NCBI GenBank assembly: GCA_020650975.1
Contig: JAIPMN010005680.1
Location: 1-40,945 of the forward strand
Direction: 5' to 3'
Length of the DNA: 40,945 nucleotides
Source: Apostichopus californicus
Taxonomy: Eukaryota; Echinodermata; Holothuroidea; Aspidochirotida; Stichopodidae
Under the pieces are notes generated by a model. The model was not told the origin of the DNA. It searched no databases and saw nothing but the letters and a program-made list of their open reading frames with translations. Position 1 is the stretch's first letter; the number at the start of each line of letters is the position of its first letter. The translations under genes and the position numbers were made by a program. Shown piece by piece: positions 1 to 10,000 of this stretch.

Positions 1-1085
1 TATATAAATGTTTATACTTATCACTGATTCGGTCACGTCATATGTTCATATTGTCTGATATGCCGGATGTAATCTACATTAATCCAAGGCCACCATCCAT
101 GCTAATAAGACACATATATATGTATTTATCAGAGATAATATCTCAAGAGAGATTTAGAATACTTGTGCAGCTTGTGAAGTGCATGGATGTTTGTGCATTT
201 TGCTAACAAGACAGGTACTGAGAGAACAATTGTTTTCAATTAAATTGGTATCTGTAGTATAAATCAAGTCATGTTTCAAGAACACTAAAGAGTCGAGCAG
301 CTCTTGATTTTATTTGCCATTCAGTGAAGAGTTGATGATGTGTTTCAAATTATCATCACCATATCTTCGTTGCCATAACGTTTCTCTATTGCAAGCATGC
401 ACTTAACTCTGCTGTGAACCCCAGCTCTGGGTTAACTCCTTTGTACTATATAGATAGGGAAATATTGTATGCTTCATGGGGTAGGTTTTCGTCGATCTTG
501 TGTTACGAAGTTTCGTATATAAATCAATAGTGAAATAACAGACTCACCAAAGCTAAAACCGACTCTATAGATCTACAACATGCAACTCCATAGCTTTTTT
601 TAATTTTTTTTTTATGTCAACTCAAAATAGAATGTTACTATACTGTATTAATTGTATTGATTGAAACAAGATTGATTCAAAAGTATAAGCCTACATTGAG
701 CGTTTCAAGTCCATTATTCATTAGATTTGTAAGTGCATAAATTAGGCTGCTGTAATTCATACCGTATGCAATCAAACGGATGCAAATTTATGACGCTAGG
801 CTAGATTAATGATGCAATTAAGATATATGTAGGGGGCTTTGTTCAGAGTAACGCCGTCTTAATCTCCCTTAAGTCAAACTAAACGGATTAACTCGCGAAA
901 TGGAAACACTTCCTTTTGGTTTCAGGGAAGGGAAAACTATATGGAGTCAATCTTACCGACCTTGCACAATTGTGAGGGAACAGAGGATTGCAAAGACGGC
1001 AATGACTGTAACATTTTGGAGACTGATGACCTTTGACATTTGAGTTCCACCAGAAAAGGTACATGTTTTGTTCATCTTGCAAACA
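1..1085. other. Left flank, no gene recognised
   Basis: AT-rich DNA. No conserved protein, splice-bounded exon, RNA gene or clear terminal repeat was recognised. The short open frames here have no recognisable protein character. Confidence 0.5.
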
Positions 1086-1411
1086 ATGATCCAAAGGCTA
1101 TGACAATGAACCATAGACAATGACACAAGGACAATGATAATGACACACAGACAATGACAATTACAAAAAGACAATGGCAATGACAGACATGTCAATGACA
1201 CAAAGACAATGACCCATAGACAATGACACAAAGACAATGACACAAAGACATTGACACTGACCCATAGACAAAGACAATGACAAAAAGACAATGACACAAA
1301 GACAATGACACAAACAATGACAAAAAGACAATGACAAAAGCAAAGACAATGACAATGACAATGACAATGCAGCAAAGATAATGACAAAGAGACACAAACC
1401 CAATTATCATT
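1086..1411. repeat. GACAATGACACAAA-type microsatellite
   Basis: Imperfect tandem repeats of GACAATGACA and ACACAAAGACAATG follow one another for about 320 bp. On the minus strand they create several overlapping open frames rich in Ser, Leu, Cys, His and Val. These are by-products of the repeat and not genes. The array ends in short ATTATC repeats. Confidence 0.85.
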
Positions 1412-1762
1412 ATCATTATCATTTATCTATTTGATATATAGATGATATGGACTAAAAACTTCTCACAACAAAAATAAAAATCCGTTCTTCACTTTACCAT
1501 TTGGATGACATCACAGGTTCATTTTCCTTGCACATACAAGGCTGACGACTTGAACAAGTCTAAATATGACATTGACAAGCCCCGTTGCGTGAATTATTTA
1601 TAATTCACTGATAATTTATGTGATTATGGCTGATAGATTATGGCTGATAATTTGAACAGAAAAACCAAAAACCAAAGAGAAAAGTCGAAGGTTTCAGCAG
1701 CTCCTATAGTGGCCCAGTGACATCCACGTTTTACTATAAATGACAACCCTGCAGACACGACT
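1412..1762. other. Non-coding stretch, nothing recognised
   Basis: AT-rich DNA between the microsatellite and a MITE. No exon, RNA gene or repeat end was recognised. Confidence 0.4.
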
Positions 1763-2125
1763 TTAAAGGGTGTGAAGACTCGCGCAAAAAGAAACGTGTA
1801 ATGCCGGTAATCTGACCTAGTTTCGAATGAGGTGTAACAGAAGTGTTAAACACCACCATCGATCCCAGAAAATACACACACAGCTTGCTACCGTCGGTAA
1901 TATAGACCCTAGTGTACAGTCAGTACATACAGCTGCGGTCAATACCCACATCACAGTATACAAACGACGTATACAGCGATGGACATCTCAGGTCCAGCTA
2001 AAGATAACAAGGTAGCACGTTTCATTACTGTCTGCATTTTGTAGCGACACGAACAAAACGTCAACAGAAAGTTAACTTTTTCAGATAGCTGCACACGGGT
2101 TGGGGTGAGTCTTTAATGCCTTTAA
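1763..2125. mobile_element. TTAA-flanked MITE, family 1, copy A
   Basis: A 355-bp non-autonomous DNA transposon lies between TTAA at 1763-1766 and TTAA at 2122-2125. The left end reads AGGGTGTGAAGACTCGCGC; the right end is the inverted AGGCATT-type terminus. The interior, including ATCGATCCCAGAAAATACAC and CTACCGTCGGTAAT, matches the copies at 4483, 8851, 20176 and 29034. A TTAA target duplication is typical of piggyBac-like and some other superfamilies. No transposase is present. Confidence 0.85.
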
Positions 2126-2631
2126 ACTTGAGTTTGTGTCTCCTCCTTTAAGACATTCATAATAGCCTGTTTATTGGCACTGTCAAAAATCTCATCCTTG
2201 AACTGTACAGTTTTATTAAAAGGCTATAGTGAGCAGTCCAGTGTGATAATTGATGCGTCGCATGGATGCCACACTATCTATACTTGCTAAGTACTTCAGT
2301 TCTGGACTGTTCAAGTTTTCATCACAAACCTTAAAAGAGTTTTTCTCGCGTGATTTATCAATTTCCTCTCTAAATTTCATCAACTTGAATTCAAGGAGTG
2401 AAAAATAAAGAAAGAAGAAACGTTAAACTGCGTGTGATCTTAAAGCATATATTGCCCCAATATTTTCCCTTAGATTTGATTTTCTTACCTTGTCTATATT
2501 TAACCTCTATTTTTTTCAAAGGCTCATCAGAAACAGAAAACAAACCCCTCTACTTTGCATTGAAACAACAACTTTTAGACTTTAATAATTAGGTCAACTT
2601 TTTTCTCAATTTTTAATCTTGTTCACATCAT
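2126..2631. other. Non-coding stretch, nothing recognised
   Basis: AT-rich intergenic DNA. The 64-residue open frame near 2398-2592 shows no recognisable domain and is treated as chance. Confidence 0.4.
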
Positions 2632-2800
2632 TATTTTATTTTGCTTTATTTTATTTTATTTCACCTTTATTTTGAGAGGGTTACTCGGTTTAGCCGAGGC
2701 TGATCTTCTTGAACCTCTTGAATATATATGCAATAATAAATTAGAATGTAAGAACCAACACGTAAAAAGATTTTAAAAGAATTAAGTAGATCACCTTAAA
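2632..2800 (-). mobile_element. LINE 3' tail, minus strand
   Basis: Read on the minus strand, this stretch has CGGCTAAACCGAGTAACCCT followed by CTCAAAATAAAGGTGAAATA and an AT-rich tail. The same arrangement (CTAAACGAGCTACCCTCTTA, then AAATAAAGTTTAAATAAA) ends the LINE at 24381-25327. It is therefore the 3' untranslated end of a related, heavily 5'-truncated LINE in the opposite orientation. The upstream limit, near 2800, is uncertain. Confidence 0.6.
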
Positions 2801-3000
2801 AGTAAACGAATACTGAATGGCAAACGAACACAACGAGCTCGATATAAAACGGTAATGAAGTAACAACATTGATAACTAAAAATTATTGTTTAGTGCTAGG
2901 TATAATGCCCTATATTCTGAATAGTCATTGTATAATAGACACTGTTCTTGAAACACTAAGAATCTGAATACGTTAAAAATAGCCGTCATGCCTTCAATAA

Positions 3001-3148
3001 GAAAGGTTCGATGTTATATTGCATCTTTCAGATGGGGTGAATCTTCAATGCAATGTCTCTTATGTGCTTCCGTATATACGTCGAGGTACGGCTGTACTGT
3101 AAGATTACGCAATCACAGGCATGCTGATCAGCTGATATAACGATGCAA
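3001..3148 (+). promoter_or_regulatory. Conserved upstream block, CRYL1 copy 1
   Basis: This block is nearly the same as 16285-16425 and 25590-25733 upstream of the other two copies. Shared elements include TATGTGCTTCCGTATATACG, GTCGAGGTACGGCTGTACTG and the palindrome GCTGATCAGC. Retention across the three units and its position upstream of the start codon suggest promoter DNA. No core promoter element could be assigned with confidence. In this copy alone it is separated from the gene by about 770 bp of inserted DNA. Confidence 0.5.
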
Positions 3149-3918
3149 TAACATTTAACAAGGAGAAAAGGAGGGAGTAAAAGATAAACGCCAAGACACC
3201 GGGAAGAGAAGAGGAACATTTACAGGCGCGTATCCAGGGGGGCGTTGGGGGCACGCGCCCCCCGGGTTAGAAAAAGAGGAGAGGAAAAAAAAGAGAAGAA
3301 AAAAGAGGGGGGAAAAAAGAGAAGGAAGGGGAGGAAGGAAGGGAAAAGAAAAAGAAGAAAGAGAGAAAAAGGAGAAAAGGAGGGAGTAGAAGATAAACGA
3401 CAAGACACCGGGAAGAGAAGAGGAACAGTCATAATTACAGCGCTGATCACTATTATATACACAGGGTAGCCAGTGACGAATCGAGGATTACGGAGGGGGT
3501 GTGCGCCTCACCCTACCCCTTATACCGACAACTCCATTTTTGACGTTTCCATGCATTTTCCCTCTCTCACTAATGTAGATATATATATATATATATCTAG
3601 GGATGAAAATCCCAAGATCTTCAGTGTGTAATGAACTAAAACTGTGCGTCTTTCGAAATGAAAAGAAGTGGGGCAAAGTAGCGTAACTCATATGGGCTCG
3701 GACCGTGCTGAGCAGGTGGCCCGACCAAAAGGGGCCACCGCTATACTGATGCATAGAAAAAGGGTATACCTCGTTGGATAGGGAGGGCCCGTTTTACTGG
3801 GAAAGAAAAAAAAAACTCATGCAAAGACTGAACAAGACAATATACATATTTTCACGTGATACGGAATACGGACATGATCATTGGGTATTAATGTCTGTAT
3901 CGAGCTAGTTGTGTTATT
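3149..3918. other. Insertion splitting the copy 1 promoter region
   Basis: In units 2 and 3 the upstream block runs almost directly into AAGGTTACAGCAAGCACTCA. Here about 770 bp intervene. The insert holds a purine-rich tract, a TA dinucleotide run near 3580-3596, and a hAT-like end (CAGGCGCGTATCCAGG, near 3225). A roughly 60-bp segment is present twice, at about 3159-3218 and 3369-3428, both ending in GGGAAGAGAAGAGGAAC. The insert looks composite. The open frames on both strands are low-complexity and not credible genes. Confidence 0.7.
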
Positions 3919-4046
3919 TAAGGTTACAGCAAGCACTCAATTTTAATTGCTGTTATATTATTAATCCTAATATTTACTGGCGCTAAGCTAATTCTTCCAA
4001 GACTGACATTTCTGTTCTCTGTTCTCAATTAGGCTAAATAGCTAAC
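3919..4046 (+). promoter_or_regulatory. Proximal promoter / 5' UTR, CRYL1 copy 1
   Basis: About 130 bp immediately upstream of the start codon align with 16431-16553 and 25738-25860. The shared part begins AAGGTTACAGCAAGCACTCA and ends AATAGCTAACATGG around the start. It probably contains the transcription start and the 5' UTR, but the exact start site is not visible. Confidence 0.5.
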
Positions 4047-7000
4047 ATGGCAGAATCTGGAAGCAAAGGCAAGATCGGAATTGTAGGGAGGTGAGCTGAA
4101 TTATGCCGTTAGGCTTTACTAGCCTACTTGCCAGTAATGGGCTATATGATGCCTAGGCTATAGTTCTAAATGAGACCTACGTTAAGCCTAGTTACTTATT
4201 TTAAGCTTACAGAAGTTACACAGCCCTAGACCCCTAGACTGAGGACATCAGTTTGAATGATACGACGTCTAACGTTAAGCCTAACTTGAACATCAGTACA
4301 CACACACAAACAAAAACCTTTAGGGTTAGGCCTAGGTCTATACAGTACCACATATCAACAAAAATGTGTATACGTGTGGGGGGGGGGGCAGGGGTTGGGA
4401 TCAAGTCCTGTCTGCCACATTTTAATGTTTTACAGTGTAATTGTGCAGTAGGCTTAGGGCTAGGATATCATTTGTTGCTGATTTAAAGGCATTGAAGACT
4501 CGCCCCAAACCGCGTGCGGCCATCTGAAAAAGTTAACTTCCTGTTGCTTGCAAGTGACGTGTTTGTGTCACTATAAAATGCAGACAGTAATGAAACGTGA
4601 TACCTTAATTGTTATCTTTAGCTGGACCTGAGATGTCCATCGCTGTATCGTTTGTATACTGTGCTGTGGGTATTGACCGCAGCTGTATGTAGGCTACTGA
4701 CTGTACACTAGTGTCATTATAATTACCGACGGTAGCAAGCTGTGTGTGTATTTTCTGGGATCGATGGTAGTGTTTAACACTAGGTCAAATTACCGGCATT
4801 AGACGTTTCTTTTTGCGCGTGTCTTCACACCCTTTAATGTGACTACATGCCTAGGCTATGTCTTTAATTGTTTTTAATGCCATTAATGTCTGATACACTA
4901 GCTGGCAGTAGTCTAGTCCTATGTGTATGTACCACAGCAGGTAGACACAAATTATATTGAGTGTGCTTAGAAGTGGCCAACACCCATAGATCGCTTATCC
5001 TAAAATAGGATCCACCTCCACATAGGTTTGTGTTTTGTTTTAGTCAACCACATGTGGTAGACTTAGTATCAAGTCGGTCTCTAGTGCCTCTTAGCAGCAC
5101 AGTGGAATAAGATGCAAATAAGTATGAGATATGTTGTTATGGTATCTAATGAATGTACACCCTAGCTCTGGCCACTTGTCTGAGTGAATAAATGGATGTC
5201 ATGTTTATCTCCAATCTAAAGCTATTCTCCATTGTTATGATTATTAGACTTTTCAACTTACACGTTCGAGATATATGACAAATTACATGGTTTTTCGTTG
5301 GCTTAAATAGGTCAACTGCAATGTTTCAAAACTGTGTTTATTTTTTATCACTTCTGTCTTATTCGTAGTGGACTCATCGGCAAGAGTTGGGCGATGATTT
5401 TTGCCAGCGCTGGATATAATGTTGTCATTTATGATATCCTACCATCACAGGTAATTCCTACAGTTATTGCTGAATATAATGTATGCAAGTCAATAGAGCT
5501 CTACAGACTCCTGTTCCTGCTGTTTCTTGATTTGAAGTTTTCTCCTTCGATAAAAATCTGTTTTTCTTACAATTTATGGAATTGAACATGTGTAAATATA
5601 TTTCTTTGTACACAAAGTAAATATTGGTAAACAATTACTGTCAACATATCTGATAGCTCTCTAAACTAAGAGGGCCTCATTATGTATGTATGTATGGGTG
5701 TTTGTATGTATGTGTGTATGTATGCATGTGTTTTAGATCATCCTGCAAGCAGGAACTTGCAAAGAAGCCTCATTGGCTTATCAAAGCCGCAAGCTGACGG
5801 AAGTCAGTCTCTTACATTCATATTTAACATCCATGATTATGAATTGTCAATTGTCAATAACTCTGTAACTGGATGACATTAATCTTGGAGTGACTCGAAC
5901 TGGGGACCTTATGATTGGAAGGCACCGGCGTTAACCACTGAGCTAACACTCCACTGTTAAATTCTCCACTGTATGAATTCTCTACTTAGGTATTGTACTA
6001 AAAACAATTATACTACGAAGGCATTGTACTACTGTAAGAACCCTTTATTAAATTATCTCTTTTGTTGTTTATGTTACAGTAGCTCATTACTGTGAAATGT
6101 ATGATACAAAAAGATTGAATTTCAAGAAAAAGAGAAAGTTAGTTTATGCCTACTCAGAGCCAGGGAATAAAGTAGTGTTTCAAATTTTGTGTACATTACA
6201 GTTTTGAAGGCCCTAAACTTTTGAAGGTTCAAAAACTGCTACTCATCTGTTCACATGTATAGCCGTTTGCCCATTTTGAATAACACTTTGCGATGCAATA
6301 CCGAATAAATTATTCCCTTTTCTTTAAATTTTGTAGGTCAAAGATGCTCTGGCGTCAGTCAAGACCCAGTTAAAGGACTTAAACAAGTCTGGCATGTTGA
6401 GAGGTTCATTATCAGCAGATGAACAATTTTCTCTTATCTCTGGATGTAGTAATCTACAGGATACAGTGAAAGATGCAATATATGTTCAGGTTTGTTTAAA
6501 CACAATGTTTGACAAAGTAATCCTAACAGCCTGAATCTGTCAATGGATTCATATTAGTTGGTCGTATTTAGCAAGCATCAAAATAAGTAGATAATACCTT
6601 TATTAAAGGATTGGTTCAGTTGTCATACATGTTTATGTTATATGAAAGAGGACAATAAAAGAAACACAATGGTGAAAAAATTGTTCAAATATCTTTTTCG
6701 GTTAAAGAGATATTCAAGTGTAAAGTTTTATCAGTTTGTGTAGAACTGCTGAAATCTGACTAGCTGTGATGTCACATCCTCACATTCCTGAAAAGTCTTT
6801 GTTTTTTTTCTCTAAATATTTTGTGAGATTTCATGACTTTCAACCAAAAGATATGTCAGGAGATCTCATATTTGTCAAAGGAAGTATTTGAGATTAAACA
6901 TCTGAAGAATTTTTGATTATATTATTTTCAAATGTAAATATTTTTTAAAGAAATATATTCACAAATGTTAAGGAATTGAGGATGTGACATCACACCCCCA

Positions 7001-10000
7001 CAGTAAGTCTTTCTACACCAGTCGTTTTCAAAGAAATTTTGATATCTTCAAAGTGTCATATCTCCTTAACAGAGCATGCTATCAGTAGTTTCTTCACTGT
7101 TCTTTTTGTCTTTTTGTGCTCTTTCATACAAAATAGACATGTCAAACACCTGAACCAATCCTTTAATTTTATCAGTTAATCAGTATATTTGAAAATGTTC
7201 GTTAATAATTATCATTATTGACAGTTTGCAGTAATCTACACGATACAGTGAAAGATGCAATATATGTTCAGGTTTGTGTAAACACCAGGCGCGTAGCCAG
7301 GCATTTGCCAACGGAGTGGCGAAACTGTAGGCAAACTATCAGAGCCGCAGATACGGCATTGCAAACTATCTAAGTGTAGCGCCACCATGGTTGGCGCGAA
7401 GCGTACAAGAAAATTTTGGCTGAAAATGCCTCTCAGATCGCTGGAAATGGCACTTCCCAGGCCTTGTAAGTTGCATCTTAGCATTTTCTCTTTTGAAATT
7501 ACCAGCGATATCATTAAAACATTAAAAAAAAATAAAAAAATATGCCCAAGGGGAGGGGGGCGGCTGCCCCCTTCGCCCCCCCTTGGCTACGCGCCTGGTA
7601 AACACAATGTTTGACAAAGTAATCCTAACAGCCTGAATCTGTCAATGGATACATATTAGTTGGTCGTATTTAGCAAGCATCAAAATAAGTAGATAATACC
7701 TTTATTCATTTTATCAGTTAATCAGTATATTTGAAATTGTTCGTTAATAATTATCATTATTGACAGTTTGTGAGGTACAGTAGTTAAACGGTCATGTGAT
7801 ATACCACAATAGGTCAGCATTTGTGAAAATGACTTTGAGACCTCAAATATTTTGGCGATACCTGGCTGGGGATTGGAAAGGGGGGGGGTAAGTTTTCCCA
7901 TGTTGTCTGCCATGTGTAAAGTTGTTTATTGTTATTTATGCCTTTGTAGTATTGTTAGGCCTCCTTTTTTGTCCATTTTGTCACTGGTAATGAACTATTC
8001 ATATTGAAAAAAGGGTCATTTGCAAATACTCCAGGTCAAATAATTATTCAAGAAAATGATAATAAAACAAAGGCAACCTTAAATAAACTGGTTAAAGATT
8101 CCAACTGCATGGTCATGTTACAACTCTTTTGTGGGTCTTGGGATTTTTCCTAGGAATAAGACAAATTTATCTACAGTTTCGGAGCTTGTCGTCAAAGTTC
8201 CATCCGGTTATTTTGTTCTTAAGATTGAGTCCATACAACAAGACATTTGTTATGCTTTCCTAGGAATAAGACAATTTATCTACAGTTTCGGAGCTTGTCG
8301 TCAAAGTTCCATCCGGTTATTTTGTTCTTAAGATTGAGTCCATACAACAAGACATTTGTTATGCTTTCTGAGCATGGATTCTTTGGGGTGGGGGGAGGGG
8401 AGCTGGGGTGGATCTGATGGGTCCTGATTCAGTACCTCATGGAAGATCCTGAGTTGTGGGTTTGAAAGTTTTTTATCTGCTGCACTTTTTTTCTTTTCTT
8501 CTTCAAGGAATGCGTGCCAGAGAATCTGGAACTTAAGGAACAAGTCTTCAAGGATATGGAAGCGTTTGTTGACGACGATACCATTTTAGCCAGCTCTACG
8601 TCTTGTATACCGCCCTCTAAATTTACCAAAGACCTTCAAAGGAGATCGCAGTGCCTTGTGGCTCATCCAGTTGAGTATCTTTTCCGTACCTACTTTCGTT
8701 GACTGCTTTCATTTCATTGTAACATCTGTGTCACTTTTCCCATAGAGATCCTTACTTCATTGGACCATAGGCTACCATCTCTAACAAAGAAGTGATACTG
8801 TACCTCCTGTATCAAGGAAGTTCCAACCACTAGTGGTCTGTGATGTCCTCTTAAAGGCATTGAAGACTCGCCCCAAACCCTTCCTCCCTCTGAGAAAGTT
8901 AACTTTCTGTTGCTTGCAAGTGAAGTTTTTTTCTTGTCGCTACAAAATGCACACAGTAATAAAACGTGATACCTTGTTATCTTTTATCTAGACCTGAGAT
9001 GTCCATCACTGCTATGTACACTGTGTTGTGGGTATTGACCGTAGCTGCATTTATTGACTGTACACTAGTGTCTAATTACCGACGGTAGCAAGCTGTGTGT
9101 GTATTTTCTGGGATCGATGGTGGTGTTTAACACTTCTGTTACACCTCATTTGAAACTAGGTCAGATAACCGGCATCAGACGTTTCTTTGTGCGCGGGTCT
9201 TCACACCCTTTAAAAACCTGATTCGACAGGGTCTCATGACAAATACAATCATTTCTTTATGTCTTCACTCGCTTTAAGACTTTATTCAAGTCTACGTACT
9301 GTCTGTAAACACAAAGCAACATCAAATCAAAACTCTTATATTTCTCCCTTCCAAACTAAGACAAATTTTAATTTAATCGTCTAGTTTTAAGGACCGTGGC
9401 GGCCATTTTTAGATCCTATATCACATAAGTTTATGATAACGGTTGTGCTTATCTTTGCCTCTAATCTTACAAAAGTGTTTTTATCATTTTCAAAAGACCA
9501 ATCCACCGTACCACGCTCCATTGGTGGAGGTTGTCCCCTCTGAATGGACGAATCCTGCCTTTATGGATAGAGCCAAGAAGATCCTGGAAGAAGTTGGACA
9601 AGTTCCCGTCTGTATCAAACAAGAGTCACCTGGATTTGTCTCGAATCGTGTGCAGTATGCCATCATAAACGAGTGTTGGAGATTAGTCACGGTAAGCACC
9701 AGTTAGTAACCATCTCATCTGTTACCTCTCACTGGTGGAACGAGTAAAAAGGATAGTAACGAATAATTTCAAAAATAGGAAAAATGATTTCTTGATTCAT
9801 TCTAAACTGTAAGAAGAAATTGCATGTACTTTTTTACTTAAATTTTTTGCTGCATTAGTATAATCAAGATGCAGGTACAGTTTGTTAGAAGTCGAAACGA
9901 CACCTTAGGCCGACAATGGCCGAACATTAACTTCCTTGGGTCAAAGGTTAACTGAATTGATAGGTAAGGTCAAGTTGATGATTGACCGTAAATCACTCAG

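Noticed and set aside
953-1422. Overlapping minus-strand open frames rich in Ser, Leu, Cys, His and Val
   Set aside because: They are produced by the GACAATGACA microsatellite in several frames at once and have no protein character beyond the repeat.
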